Part shown: in pieces, positions 6,327-16,077 of the stretch
Numbering within the stretch: position 1 is the stretch's first letter
Layout of the letters: each line of letters starts with the position of its first letter
Origin: Paenibacillus urinalis
GTDB taxonomy: Bacteria > Bacillota > Bacilli > Paenibacillales > Paenibacillaceae
Assembly: GCF_028747985.1 (NCBI RefSeq)
Contig: NZ_CP118108.1
Coordinates: 1,059,501 to 1,123,500, forward strand
DNA: 64,000 bases
Reading direction: 5' to 3'
Made by a program: the position numbers and the translations under genes
Notes under the pieces: model-generated
Database searches by the model: none
Seen by the model: the letters and a program-made list of their open reading frames with translations, nothing else
What the model was told of the DNA's origin: nothing

Positions 6327-8429
6327 CTACATATCCTTATCTTTTTCAAAGAACAAGATTAAGGATGGCAGCAGCATACCTCTTACCAGAAACGTATCAA
6401 TTAATATTCCAATCGCAACTATAAACCCGAACACAAAGAGATCGGCAATCGGCATCGTCGTCAGGGCGGCAAACGTTGCAGCCAATATGACACCTGCCGA
6501 GGAAATAACGCCTCCGGTATTGCGAATGGCTACTTCGAGAGCATCTTTAACTTTCCGTGTTTTTCTCTCTTCGAGAAAGCGTGAAATCAAAATAATGTTA
6601 TAGTCAATGCCGAGCGCCACCAGGAAAATAAACGCATAAACGGGAACCCGGGTACTGATTGCATCATATCCAAACAGCACATCCACCAGGAATAGACCAA
6701 GCCCCAGAGCAGACACATAAGAAATAAGAATGGTCGCTATCATGTAAATCGACATTTTTAACGAACGAGTTAATGCGATGAGAAGTACCAGAATCAGAAT
6801 AGTTTCCAGAATGACGACCCTAACGATATCACTATTGTTTATAGTCCGTTCATCGACTAGTTTGGCTGTGACACCGCCGAAGTAAACGTCCCCCTGCAAG
6901 GATAATTCGTTAAGGATTGCTTCGGATTGGCTGCGAAGTTCTTCAACAAAGTCTATGGCCTCTGTAGAGTAGGGGTTCATCGTCAGAGCAACACTGAACT
7001 TGGCAGCCGTGGTATCCTCCGTGACACCAGAAGTACGAACCGAGTTAATCTCTTCGTAGTTCTCCAATTTCCCTAGAAATTGATTGATCTGATCCTCAGA
7101 CAGAGCAGCCTCGGATTCCAACAGAATTGTGGAAGGGGCAAGCTCGCCCTTGTTGTATTTCGTTTCGACGATTTCATAGCCTACGCGTGAAGGTAAATCA
7201 ACGGGAAATTTCTTGACCGTGTCAAATTCATATCTCAGGTTAAACACATTCAGCGCCGTAATTACCATAAAGACAGCGACAATTCCGCCAGTTAACAGCG
7301 GCTTGTTGACGACAAACTTGGCGATCGGGCCCCAAATGCCGTGCTTCATTTCATGCTCCTGCCCGATTTTAGGAGCCTTAGGCCAGAAAGCTTTACGCCC
7401 GAACAGCGTAAACAAGGCAGGTACCAGGGTCACGGAAGCCAGCATAATGATAAACATGGCCAGCCCAAATACAGGCGCAAAGTTTTGATAATCGCGGAAA
7501 TCCGTGAAAAATAGAATGAGCATAGCTGCGAGTACAGTACCACCTGCAAAAAACACGGGTTCACCCGTTGCCCGCATGGCGTGCTGCATCGCCGTATATT
7601 TACTTTCATATTTGTTCAATTCCTCACGATAGCGCGAGAATACGAACAGCGAGTAGTCGATTACGGCCGCAAACAGCAGGATGCTCATGATCGAGGTCGT
7701 CGAGTTGTTAATTTCCAGCCCGGCTGCACCCATCAGAGCGATCGATTGATTCGCTACTTGATATACAATGACCGTAGCAAGCAGCGGAATGATGGCCAGA
7801 AGCGGAGAGCGGTAAATGGCAATCAGCAAAATAAGGATGATAACAATTGTGGCAAGCAGCAAGACGAGGTCAGCCTGCTCAAACAGCTTGACGGTATCGC
7901 CGGCAATTCCGGCGGGACCGGTGATATAAAACTTGGTGTCAAGATCTTTGGCAATTTCACTGCCGATTACATAGGCTTCATCATTAATTTCTGAGTATTG
8001 GCTGTTGCCAATTCCAGCCTCCAGGCTCATAGGAACGATCATGGTGGATCCGTCCTCCGAGGTGAAGCCTGACAGCGCCTGATCCGGCAATGCGCTGATA
8101 TCGACAATGGAATCGACGCCTTCAATATTAGCCGAGATGATTCCACTCAGAATCTGCCTCACTTCATCAACGTCGATTACCCCTGATTCGTTATGAAAAA
8201 CGAGGATTCCTGGGGCTCCTTGTTCATTAGGAAACGTTTCCGCTAATTTTTGCTCTGCTATGATGGATTGAGCTTCATCCGGGAGCGACTGGAAGTTGGT
8301 CACCTTGTACTCACTCAGCATGGGGCCTGCGCTTAAGCCAATCATGGCTGCCAGCCAGACCACAATGGTAATCCACATCCCCCGTTTGGTTGAGACCCAG
8401 TCGGTGATGGGACTTAGTATTCTTCTCAA
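6327..8429 (-). CDS. MMPL-family RND-like transporter
   Basis: This 700-residue protein has the internal duplication of MMPL/YdgH-type exporters. In each half a single helix (first at about 19-36) precedes a large extracytoplasmic loop (about 40-185 and 400-540), and five helices follow. The second helix bundle holds GIDYNIILISRFLEERK, and the first has AVIDYSLFVFSRYREE, the charged Asp-Tyr pairs characteristic of the proton relay. The start is a TTG at 8429, 8 bases after AGGAGGGGG. As first gene of an operon with a two-component system it is likely the effector of that system. Substrates of such Gram-positive MMPL proteins are usually lipids, surfactins or drugs, and none can be assigned here. 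Confidence 0.9.
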   Translation of the reverse strand: MRRILSPITDWVSTKRGMWITIVVWLAAMIGLSAGPMLSEYKVTNFQSLPDEAQSIIAEQKLAETFPNEQGAPGILVFHNESGVIDVDEVRQILSGIISANIEGVDSIVDISALPDQALSGFTSEDGSTMIVPMSLEAGIGNSQYSEINDEAYVIGSEIAKDLDTKFYITGPAGIAGDTVKLFEQADLVLLLATIVIILILLIAIYRSPLLAIIPLLATVIVYQVANQSIALMGAAGLEINNSTTSIMSILLFAAVIDYSLFVFSRYREELNKYESKYTAMQHAMRATGEPVFFAGGTVLAAMLILFFTDFRDYQNFAPVFGLAMFIIMLASVTLVPALFTLFGRKAFWPKAPKIGQEHEMKHGIWGPIAKFVVNKPLLTGGIVAVFMVITALNVFNLRYEFDTVKKFPVDLPSRVGYEIVETKYNKGELAPSTILLESEAALSEDQINQFLGKLENYEEINSVRTSGVTEDTTAAKFSVALTMNPYSTEAIDFVEELRSQSEAILNELSLQGDVYFGGVTAKLVDERTINNSDIVRVVILETILILVLLIALTRSLKMSIYMIATILISYVSALGLGLFLVDVLFGYDAISTRVPVYAFIFLVALGIDYNIILISRFLEERKTRKVKDALEVAIRNTGGVISSAGVILAATFAALTTMPIADLFVFGFIVAIGILIDTFLVRGMLLPSLILFFEKDKDM

Positions 8430-8701
8430 CTGTTATTCCCCCTCCTAAATTGATCGCTCTCACTCTAGCACAAGTAAATAAACTTAATATAAACTGCCGT
8501 ACATAGAAGTTTGTGGTTGCATCGTCTGGATTTGTTTATATTTATACGGCATCGCTTGTGCTTGGTAAGTTCATGGAAGGAAGAGAAGGGGGAGGGGCCG
8601 ATATTGTCATCGGCATGTCCTTATTCTTTTATTTAAGGGGAGGAGGTTCAGAACGAGGTATAGCTTTGATGAGCATAGAGAAGAGGTCATTGGCTCAAAT
8701 A

Positions 8702-9508
8702 CTAGAATAGAGTTGTGATACTGCCGCCCTTGATCTCAACAGGCTGTTCGTCCAGCAGCACCCATACGCTCGCAGCAGAAGGATTATACACCAAATGCTG
8801 ATCGGCCGAGAATCTTAAGCTCTTATATGCTTTCACATAATCCACGATTTCAATATTCGTCGCAAACCAGATGTCCTCGCGTCCACCTATATATTTGCTG
8901 AACTCCTCGATAACATGCCAGTTATCTTGATCATCAAATTCATAGCTGTGGCCCCAGACATACATCAGGTGAATGTTCTTCCGCGGTAGAGAAACGAAAG
9001 TCTCCGCATGCTGCATCAGGTTCTGGTTATGGTGACAGGTCGCCTTCCATTCGAGAAAATTCTCCGGCAGCTGATAGCCGCCCGACGTCTGTACGACACG
9101 TGCATATTCGATGCCGAACACAGGGAGCATCTCGATAATCTCCTGGCTATAGGAGCCGTTAGGATAGGACATGCCACGGACAGGATAACCAAATAGTGCT
9201 TCAAGGTTTTTGCGGTCCTCCATGATCTCATAGAGCACCTGCTCTCTGGGACAGCGGGCAATAGATGGGTGAGTTACGGTATGTACGGAGACTTCATGAC
9301 CTTGATAGACTTCCTGCGCTTCTTTCTCAGTTAAACGGGCACGATATTTTGTATCCCCGAACATACCTGAATTGATATGAAATGTACCTTTAATGCCATT
9401 TTCGTTAAAAACAGCGGCCAGACGCCGGTCTGAGACGACACCGTCATCATAACTCATCGTTAGCGCTTTCAATTTACCTTCTGGATAACAGCTGAGAATC
9501 TTAGGCAT
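8702..9508 (-). CDS. NodB-type polysaccharide deacetylase family protein
   Basis: From the ATG at 9508 the protein has 268 residues. It carries the NodB motifs MSYDDG (catalytic D21 and metal-binding D22) and HTVTH (H76 and H80), then GMSYPNGSY in place of the usual RxPxG region and a late HLMYVWGHSYEF. This matches carbohydrate esterase 4-like deacetylases acting on N-acetylated sugars. There is no signal peptide, so it appears cytoplasmic. The frame is open to 9619, but the extra 37 residues have no family character and their upstream end abuts the mtlD terminator, so the shorter start is preferred; GGAAGGGG lies about 12 bases before it. It follows the mannitol operon in the same direction, but the terminator between suggests separate expression. 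Confidence 0.8.
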   Translation of the reverse strand: MPKILSCYPEGKLKALTMSYDDGVVSDRRLAAVFNENGIKGTFHINSGMFGDTKYRARLTEKEAQEVYQGHEVSVHTVTHPSIARCPREQVLYEIMEDRKNLEALFGYPVRGMSYPNGSYSQEIIEMLPVFGIEYARVVQTSGGYQLPENFLEWKATCHHNQNLMQHAETFVSLPRKNIHLMYVWGHSYEFDDQDNWHVIEEFSKYIGGREDIWFATNIEIVDYVKAYKSLRFSADQHLVYNPSAASVWVLLDEQPVEIKGGSITTLF

Positions 9509-9619
9509 GAATGAAATAAACCCCTTCCAATAATTGTAATACCGCTCTTTCAACAGTTTACCATAGTTCAAAAGAAGCGAGATATGCAAAAAACAGTGGA
9601 TATCCAGCTGCGTAATCAT

Positions 9620-9654
9620 AAAAATAACCCTCCTGAACCACAGTTCAGAAGGGC
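9620..9654 (-). terminator. Intrinsic terminator after mtlD
   Basis: On the minus strand CCCTTCTGAAC pairs with GTTCAGGAGGG (one bulge), followed by TTATTTTTA. It lies 16 bases after the mtlD stop codon and ends the mtlRAD operon. Confidence 0.8.
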
Positions 9655-9669
9655 GTTCTTAATAACAAC

Positions 9670-10815
9670 TTATTTGGTTTGTTCTAAATATTTCTTATGG
9701 ATGGCCTGATGATCCTCACTGCCAGAAGCAATTCCCGTCACTTCTGTGATGGCAGCTTCAATTCCTTTGGACTTGATCAGACTTTGCAGTTCAAGCGATT
9801 GCGGGTCCTGCGGATTGTCATAATGAAAGGCCGCAGCAATGCCGGTCAGCAACCCCTCATGCGGAAGCCCATATTCGATCGCCATGTTGGCTGGACCTAC
9901 GAGACGGTCATTTCTACCTAGCTTGCGCAGCGGTTCGCGTCCTACACGGATGACTTCATCCCGAATATATGGGTTTTTGAAGCGGTTCTCGATTTTGTCG
10001 ATGTATTTGTAATGCTCATCCTTATCAAATCCATGCTTCTTGATCAGAGCTTCGCCGCTTTCTTCCATCGCCTGGCGAACGACCGGACGGATTGCTTCGT
10101 TATTAATGCTCTCCTCGATCGTGTCTGTTCCTGCCAGGAAACCGAGATAAGCGGTGATGGCATGCCCCGTGTTCAAGGTGAACAGCTTGCGCTGCACATA
10201 AGCCAGCAGATTGTCTGTCAGCTTCATTCCTGGAATGTGAGGTGTTTCCCCCTTGAGGGAAGGCTCTTCAACGATCCATTCATAGAAGGATTCCACGCCG
10301 ACATCTAGTATGTTCTCTCCCTCATAAGGAGGCACGATCCGGTCTACGGAGCAGTTGGCAAAGCCGACATGCTCATCCGCATAAGCTCTTGCTTCAGCCG
10401 ACAGATGCGTATACACCTGTTCCTTCAGATGACTGCTTGCACCCACCATATTTTCACAGGCAATGATATTGAGTGTACCTTGTCCGGAAGCACGGCGTGC
10501 TTCAATACCGGCAGCTAAGGTTGAGGCGATGATCTTCAGCACATTAGGACCTACTGCAGTCGTAATGATATCGGCTTCTTCAATCGTATTTACAATGTCA
10601 GGTCCATTGGACAATACGCCGGATACATTGGTAATCGTCTCTTGTCTTTGCTCCAGATCAAGGATGTGGATCTGATAGCTCTTCTTGTGGTTCAATTCAT
10701 TGATCATTTCTTCGTTAATATCGGCAAAAACGACATGATAATCTGCCTGGGAGAGAAGGGCGCCGATAAAGCCGCGCCCGATATTACCTGCCCCAAATTG
10801 TATTGCTTTTTTCAT
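9670..10815 (-). CDS. mtlD: Mannitol-1-phosphate 5-dehydrogenase
   Basis: MtlD oxidises mannitol-1-phosphate to fructose-6-phosphate with NAD+, feeding mannitol into glycolysis. The 381-residue length is that of the family. The N-terminus has the Rossmann motif FGAGNIGRGFIG (residues 7-18), and the C-terminal domain shows VDRIVPP and the substrate-site helix with KLFTLNTGHA, where K of the RKLFTLNTGH segment is the catalytic lysine in this dehydrogenase family. It is the third gene of the mtlR-mtlA-mtlD operon, starting 43 bases after mtlA, and is followed by a terminator. Confidence 0.97.
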   Translation of the reverse strand: MKKAIQFGAGNIGRGFIGALLSQADYHVVFADINEEMINELNHKKSYQIHILDLEQRQETITNVSGVLSNGPDIVNTIEEADIITTAVGPNVLKIIASTLAAGIEARRASGQGTLNIIACENMVGASSHLKEQVYTHLSAEARAYADEHVGFANCSVDRIVPPYEGENILDVGVESFYEWIVEEPSLKGETPHIPGMKLTDNLLAYVQRKLFTLNTGHAITAYLGFLAGTDTIEESINNEAIRPVVRQAMEESGEALIKKHGFDKDEHYKYIDKIENRFKNPYIRDEVIRVGREPLRKLGRNDRLVGPANMAIEYGLPHEGLLTGIAAAFHYDNPQDPQSLELQSLIKSKGIEAAITEVTGIASGSEDHQAIHKKYLEQTK

Positions 10816-10858
10816 TGTTATTCCCGCCTTTATATGAAGATTGCGTTTAATGTAAGTC

Positions 10859-12841
10859 TTATACCCCGAAAGTGTTATACAGTTCGTCTGGATCTGTAAC
10901 TTTGGCCAGTCTTGTCACGGTAGATTCATCCTCGATAGCCTCAGCAATTTTGGTAAGAATCTGCAGATGCTCACGGCCTGCTCCAGCAATACCGATGACG
11001 AGATATGCCGTGCCGCCTTCGAATTCGACACCTTCCGGATACTGATGGATGACGATTCCGCTCGTCTTGATTTCCTTCTTCGCCTCACCTACACCGTGAG
11101 GGATCGCTACACCATTGCCAATATATGTCGTTGCTACACCTTCCCGTTCAATCATGGCATCCACGTAATGCGGCTGCACATATCCGGCGGAGACGAGGGA
11201 TTCACCCGCGCGGCGGATTGCATCCTCTTTGCTTACAGATGGAAGCTGGAGGACGATATTTTCTTTGCGAAGCACTCCGCTGCCATCGGTTTCGTCATTA
11301 TTCTCTGTATTCACAGCATTCTCAGGGAAAGTCTTATCCAGGCTTTCTGTTACATCCTCCTGTGCGTATTCCGGAACAGGAGAAGTGTCAGGCTGTTCAG
11401 CCTTTGCTTTCAAGTCTTCAATCAGCTGATCGTAAATCGGATTGTTTACAAAATTATCAATGGATACGTGTATTGCATTTGGAGCTTTGGCCTTCGCTCT
11501 CGGTGTTAAATTCTGCTGCGTGACAACAAGGTCTGCATCCAGCGGAATATTTTCGATAGCCGTGTTGGTAACTTCAATAGGTAGACCTGCATTCTTCACT
11601 TTTTTACGGAACGAAGTAGCGCCCATTGCGCTTGATCCCATACCTGCATCACATGCAAAAATAATTTTGTTAATGTGTGCTTTGTTACTCAGATCAGCAG
11701 TACCAGCCGTTTCATTTGTACTGATGCCTTTACTGCTGTTCTTCAGATCCGATACGGCTTCCTTTGCCTTGTCAAGATCCTCGTCTGTCGCAGCAGATCT
11801 GCGAAGGAAGAGGGAGGAGAGCAGGAAGGAAACCACGGTAGCTACAAGCACACCTGCGATAACCGGAATGTAGCCTCCTTTTGGAGACATGAGCATAAGA
11901 GCAATGATACTGCCGGGTGAAGCGGCTGCAATCAGTCCTGCATCAAGCAGGCTGAAGGTAAATACCCCTGCCATACCGGATACGATGACAGATACAAACA
12001 TGATTGGCTTCATCAGGACATACGGGAAGTACACTTCATGAATACCGCCAAAGAAATGAATAATGGCTGCACCTGGCGCAGAGCCTTTGATCGAGCCCTT
12101 GCCAAAGATCGAGTAGGCCAGCAGCAGTCCAAGACCAGGACCTGGATTCGCTTCGAGCAGGAACATGATCGATTTACCGAACTCACCAGCCTGCTGGATC
12201 CCGATCGGGCTGAGTATGCCATGGTTAATCGCGTTGTTCAAGAACAGGATTTTGGCTGGCTCAATAAAGATCGATGCGAGCGGGAGCAATCCCCAGCCCA
12301 GAATTGCATCCACTCCGGATGCCAGTAAATCAGTAAAGGCAGATACCACAGGACCGACGCCGTAGAATCCGGCAATGGCCAGCAGCATACCGATAATCCC
12401 TGCGGAGAAATTATTGACGAGCATTTCGAATCCGGAAGGAGTCTTGCTGCCAATATACTTGTCAAATTGCTTAATAACATAACCGGCGAGCGGGCCCATA
12501 ATCATGGCACCGATGAACATCGGGATGTCTGCACCGACAATAACCCCCATCGCTGCAATGGCACCAAGCACACCGCCGCGATGATCATGGATTGCTTTAC
12601 CGCCGCTGTAGGCAATTAGCAGAGGAAGCAGGTATTTAATCATGGGATCTACAAGAGAAGCCAGATCTTCATTAGGCAGATATCCGGCTTCAATGAAGAG
12701 TGCCGTCAGGAAGCCCCAGGCAATAAATGCACCGATATTCGGCATGACCATGGCACTGAGGAACCGGCCGAACTTCTGTGTGGCCTGCTTGACTCCTCCG
12801 GTCTTCTTCGGAGCCGGAGCGCTTTGTTCGAGCGTACTCAT
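10859..12841 (-). CDS. mtlA: PTS mannitol transporter, fused EIICBA
   Basis: This 660-residue protein imports and phosphorylates mannitol. An EIIC membrane domain (about 20-345) with the conserved NNAINHGIL and GGIHEVYFPY segments is followed by an EIIB domain with the phospho-cysteine in FACDAGMGSS (C397). A Ser/Thr/Asn-rich linker (about 480-525) then leads to an EIIA domain with phospho-histidine H582 in AIPHGVGE. Because EIIA is fused, no separate mtlF gene is needed, unlike the split arrangement of B. subtilis. Its start overlaps the mtlR stop by 4 bases. Expression should need mannitol (through MtlR) and be reduced by preferred sugars through the cre site upstream of mtlR. Confidence 0.97.
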   Translation of the reverse strand: MSTLEQSAPAPKKTGGVKQATQKFGRFLSAMVMPNIGAFIAWGFLTALFIEAGYLPNEDLASLVDPMIKYLLPLLIAYSGGKAIHDHRGGVLGAIAAMGVIVGADIPMFIGAMIMGPLAGYVIKQFDKYIGSKTPSGFEMLVNNFSAGIIGMLLAIAGFYGVGPVVSAFTDLLASGVDAILGWGLLPLASIFIEPAKILFLNNAINHGILSPIGIQQAGEFGKSIMFLLEANPGPGLGLLLAYSIFGKGSIKGSAPGAAIIHFFGGIHEVYFPYVLMKPIMFVSVIVSGMAGVFTFSLLDAGLIAAASPGSIIALMLMSPKGGYIPVIAGVLVATVVSFLLSSLFLRRSAATDEDLDKAKEAVSDLKNSSKGISTNETAGTADLSNKAHINKIIFACDAGMGSSAMGATSFRKKVKNAGLPIEVTNTAIENIPLDADLVVTQQNLTPRAKAKAPNAIHVSIDNFVNNPIYDQLIEDLKAKAEQPDTSPVPEYAQEDVTESLDKTFPENAVNTENNDETDGSGVLRKENIVLQLPSVSKEDAIRRAGESLVSAGYVQPHYVDAMIEREGVATTYIGNGVAIPHGVGEAKKEIKTSGIVIHQYPEGVEFEGGTAYLVIGIAGAGREHLQILTKIAEAIEDESTVTRLAKVTDPDELYNTFGV

Positions 12842-14967
12842 AATTGTTCTACCTCCATTGTATATTGTTCTATTTTTCGTAAATACAGGTCTTTCATAAT
12901 GCCCTGGATATCCAGGCTTAATGCTGCCGATGTGCCGTCTGTCAGGCGGGCGGCAAAGCCGGGACGGTCAATCAGTGACTTGCTGACTTCACTGGCCGCC
13001 TCAAGGTAGGTTCGGTCACTGCCGCGCGGAGCGAGCAGTACGATGGCTGCAGACAATTGAGACTCCTTATCCGAGCCATACGTGATCGGCTCAGTGAATC
13101 GGAGAACGCTCAGCGCCAGCTTCGTAACGACGGTTGAGCGGCAATGAAGCAGGAAGATACCTTCCTGGGACAGAATTGTCTCACCCAGCTTCTCTCTCTC
13201 GTGCAGCTCTTGAATTAACTGGGACGTCCCGGCTTCATCCTTGGCATAATTTCCGGCGATTCTCTCAATCAGCTCGTCAATCGAACCAAAGTGAGCTCCA
13301 TCCTGGATAACGAGGTTATTCAGCAGATCCTGAATGCCTTCAATCAGCCTTTTTTGCTTCTGCAGTGATTCAGCGAGTGAAGCCGAGGACTCTTTACTCA
13401 GTGGTACCCGGTCCGTATCTGGTGATGTGTCCTCAAGCATGGCTCTGACTTTTTCGATGTCTCTTTCACCAAGCAAGGGGGACACGCGCACGACGGGCAG
13501 CCGGCTGACGAGATCCACTGTTGAGATGATGAGGTCAACCTGAGCTTCATAGCTTTCTGTTTCAGCAGCAGATACAACAGCAGCAATGTGAAGCGTTGGA
13601 AATTCCTTGCGGATTCGGGTTTGGAGCAGACTGGAAGTGCCAATTCCGCTTGCACAGACAACCAATACCTGCAAAGAATTTTTCATGTATTTGGCTTCTG
13701 CATATTCCAGCATGGCTCCAAGATGGAGCGCGATATAGCCGATTTCGGCATCTGGTATGAGCAGCCCGACATAATCTTCAAGTACTTTGGAGCAATTACG
13801 TGCAATGTCGTACACGCTTGCGTATTGCTCTTTAATCTGTCGAAGCAGCGGATTACGTATATCCAGACCCAGCTTTAACCGTTCAACAGCAGGACCTAGA
13901 TGATTAATGAAGCCAAAGAAGAGGCGGCTGTTGCTCTTCAGTTCAAGACCGGTGAGAGCCTCAGCCTTTTTCAGGATGTCTCGTGCCAGCCGTACCAGCT
14001 CAAAGCTGACATTTTCATAATCCGCTTCCTTTTCGGCATCGAGCTTAATCTCCGCACCCTTTAAATGCATCGTAATATAGCCGGTTTCATCCTCGGGAAT
14101 GGTCAGGGAAAAAGCATCCTCAAGCCGATTCACCAGCATTTGAGCAGCCTTGAACGAAGGGTGACGCTTCAATTCTTGAAGCACCTGTGCCGGAATGGTA
14201 ATCCGTTGACCTGTCCTCATTCGTTCAATTGCAAGTGCCAGATGGACGGCAAGGCCGATAAAGGCGCTGTCGGTCAGCTTCAATTGCATATGCTGCTCCA
14301 GCTCGGTTAAATATTTCTCCAGCTGCACAATCGTGCTCTCCTCAACCAGGTTTAGGAGACGATTGCGAATATGAGACTGCACTTTACTCAGATTGTCTTC
14401 ACTTTCTTTATCCCGATCCCTGATGAGATGGATTAATTCATATTCGTCCAAATGCTCATGCAGCAGGTGGATTAAGGCAGTACGGACGTCTTTTTCATTG
14501 CCATGAACGTATACGCCATATCCCGGTTTGCGTATGAGTTCAATACGAAAGCCGCTCAGCCATTCCTCAATCCGATCCAGATCATTGCTCAGTGTCCCTT
14601 CCGTTACTTTGAACCTGGAAGCAAAGGCATACAGCTTAATCGGCTCAGAAGCAAGGAGCAGCTCCGAAATAATAAAGTAGCGGCGCTCCTCTCTTGAGAA
14701 TGTAGGACTTACTGATATCGACTCCATCTCAGCCTCAAGTGCTGCGAGAGTATCGCTGTCGCCCTCGATCATAAGTCCGTAGCCCGGTTTACGTGTCAGG
14801 GTGACTCCTTGTTCATCCAGCCACACTTCAGTAAGGGGCAGCTCGCGTTTAATTGTTCGTTCACTGACATCAAGTGCATCCGACAGTTCACGGACAGTGG
14901 TATAACGGCTGGGTGAAGCTAGAAGAAACCTTACGATGAGCACGGTTCGCTTACTGGGCTTCTCCAT
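12838..14967 (-). CDS. mtlR: PTS-regulated transcriptional activator of the mannitol operon
   Basis: A 709-residue MtlR-type activator. N-terminal helix-turn-helix domains (about 1-160) are followed by two PTS regulation domains with the conserved histidines in GLAVHLALAIER and FFGFINHLGP/IGYIALHLGA. An EIIB-Gat-like domain has a cysteine in VVCASGIGTSS, and a C-terminal EIIA-like domain has FLLHCRS. Phosphorylation of these sites by HPr and EIIA/EIIB of the mannitol PTS would tune activity, as known for MtlR of Bacillus and Geobacillus. It is the first gene of the operon, overlapping mtlA by 4 bases, so it controls its own synthesis together with its target. Confidence 0.95.
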   Translation of the reverse strand: MEKPSKRTVLIVRFLLASPSRYTTVRELSDALDVSERTIKRELPLTEVWLDEQGVTLTRKPGYGLMIEGDSDTLAALEAEMESISVSPTFSREERRYFIISELLLASEPIKLYAFASRFKVTEGTLSNDLDRIEEWLSGFRIELIRKPGYGVYVHGNEKDVRTALIHLLHEHLDEYELIHLIRDRDKESEDNLSKVQSHIRNRLLNLVEESTIVQLEKYLTELEQHMQLKLTDSAFIGLAVHLALAIERMRTGQRITIPAQVLQELKRHPSFKAAQMLVNRLEDAFSLTIPEDETGYITMHLKGAEIKLDAEKEADYENVSFELVRLARDILKKAEALTGLELKSNSRLFFGFINHLGPAVERLKLGLDIRNPLLRQIKEQYASVYDIARNCSKVLEDYVGLLIPDAEIGYIALHLGAMLEYAEAKYMKNSLQVLVVCASGIGTSSLLQTRIRKEFPTLHIAAVVSAAETESYEAQVDLIISTVDLVSRLPVVRVSPLLGERDIEKVRAMLEDTSPDTDRVPLSKESSASLAESLQKQKRLIEGIQDLLNNLVIQDGAHFGSIDELIERIAGNYAKDEAGTSQLIQELHEREKLGETILSQEGIFLLHCRSTVVTKLALSVLRFTEPITYGSDKESQLSAAIVLLAPRGSDRTYLEAASEVSKSLIDRPGFAARLTDGTSAALSLDIQGIMKDLYLRKIEQYTMEVEQL

Positions 14968-15021
14968 ATCTTCACGCTCCTTTTCTGTTTACTGCAGCTG
15001 AGGCAGACCTTTACCACTATT

Positions 15022-15037
15022 TTGAAAACGGTATCAT
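15022..15037 (-). promoter_or_regulatory. Catabolite-responsive element (cre) upstream of mtlR
   Basis: TTGAAAACGGTATCAT matches every position of the CcpA consensus WTGNAANCGNWNNCAW. It lies 55 bases upstream of the mtlR start codon, where CcpA binding would block the mtlRAD promoter. Confidence 0.75.
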
Positions 15038-15111
15038 TAACCGGCTGGAAATATAAATGCAGAGCTAGCTAAGCTGCTAACTCAAATTTTAAGGAAAGAT
15101 TATCTTAATAT

Positions 15112-15160
15112 CAAAGAAAAGATGGCCTGTTTTGTCCTCTAGTCACAAGGGCCATCTTTA
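15112..15160 (-). terminator. Intrinsic terminator after the ABM-domain gene
   Basis: On the minus strand AAAGATGGCCC (15160-15149) pairs with GGCCATCTTTT (15127-15117), followed by TTTTCTTTG. It lies about 135 bases downstream of the stop of the gene at 15297. The 14968-15296 stretch otherwise holds the mtlR promoter and its cre site, and no gene. Confidence 0.75.
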
Positions 15161-15296
15161 AATAGTATTCTTTGATTTACATAAAACATTCATTCAGAAG
15201 CTTAGTATGAGAGTTTAGGGAAGAGTATATTAAGATATTACGAATATGAGGAGTTTTTGAAACAGAAGATGTTATTCTATGTATGGAATTAGCGTG

Positions 15297-15623
15297 CTAC
15301 ATTTCAAAAAAACGATCCCTTTCCACTAAGGCCACCCGGAGCGAGAAGGAGCGATACCATTCCTTTTTGCCTCGTTCTTGTGCGATCTGATGCGCTGAAT
15401 GCTCTTTCCAGGTACGAATGGATTCGAGATCCTTCCAATAGGATACAGTGATTCCCAGCTCTTCATCACGGGCCGATTCAACACCAAGAAAGCCGGGTTG
15501 ACGTGAAGCAAGCTCTACCATCTTGTCCGCCATGATGCCGTACCCGTTATCCCCTTCTGTACGCTTGGAGGAGAAGATCACGGCATAGTAAGGCGGTTGA
15601 AGCTGGACTGCAGGTGTGTTCAT
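15297..15623 (-). CDS. Antibiotic biosynthesis monooxygenase (ABM) domain protein
   Basis: A 108-residue single-domain protein of the dimeric alpha/beta barrel ABM superfamily. Features seen are an N-terminal YYAVIFSS strand, a MADKMVELASRQPGFLGVESARDEELG helix-strand unit, YWKDLESIRTWKEHSAHQ, and a C-terminal YRSFSLRVALVER strand. The W-K-x-x-E-x-I-x-x-W-K-x-x-x-x-H signature is typical of the YdhR/HmoB-like ABM proteins that act as small oxygenases or bind heme or quinones. It stands alone with its own terminator. No substrate can be inferred. Confidence 0.85.
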   Translation of the reverse strand: MNTPAVQLQPPYYAVIFSSKRTEGDNGYGIMADKMVELASRQPGFLGVESARDEELGITVSYWKDLESIRTWKEHSAHQIAQERGKKEWYRSFSLRVALVERDRFFEM

Positions 15624-15816
15624 GAATTCAATGCTCCTTTTTATGAATAATTTCTATATCACATGCTTATAAAGCATTTCTATGCAACAAGCTATAGCAT
15701 ACAACATTCTATTCTATTCAGCGACAGGAGCCAGCTGTTCTTTTTGAACAAGGCAATACCGAGCATCGAATGATTTAAATAATGGCATAACATCTTTAAT
15801 GAAGGAGGATTTACAT

Positions 15817-15954
15817 TTGGATATGAGTTCTGTTCGTTCAATTTGCCCTGTCTGCGGCGGAGAATTAAAAATATTGAAGCACAGCATCTCTTGTAAATGC
15901 GGCAGCCGGATGAAAGGGATTTTAGGAAAAGCAAGGGTACAGAAGGTAGGATAA
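15817..15954 (+). CDS. Small zinc-ribbon protein
   Basis: This 45-residue protein is too short for most gene finders. It starts at TTG 15817, 8 bases after a perfect AAGGAGG (15802-15808); the internal ATG at 15823 would be 14 bases away. It contains two metal-binding knuckles, CPVCGG (C10, C13) and CKCGS (C26, C28), followed by a basic tail (RMKGILGKARVQKVG). The arrangement resembles treble-clef or zinc-ribbon proteins that bind nucleic acid or protein partners. A terminator follows 37 bases downstream. The function is unknown, but the ribosome site and cysteine pattern make the gene likely real. Confidence 0.65.
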   Translation: MDMSSVRSICPVCGGELKILKHSISCKCGSRMKGILGKARVQKVG

Positions 15955-15991
15955 TTAGAAGGCGGGTTAATAAAAATGATGGAGTCACCGA

Positions 15992-16027
15992 GGCACTCAT
16001 AGGGATATGAGGGCCTTTTTTGTCTTC
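15992..16027 (+). terminator. Intrinsic terminator after zinc-ribbon gene
   Basis: GGCACTCATA pairs with TATGAGGGCC (one mismatch) around GGGA, followed by TTTTTTGTCTTCTT. Confidence 0.8.
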
Positions 16028-16077
16028 TTATATGGTATAATTTGGATGTTATCCAATAATGAAAAGAGGCTGCTGCC

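Noticed and set aside
8513..8710. 65-residue open frame between the MMPL gene and the deacetylase gene
   Set aside because: No ribosome site, unusual composition with long Gly/Arg stretches, and overlap with the deacetylase 3' end; probably the promoter region of the MMPL operon.
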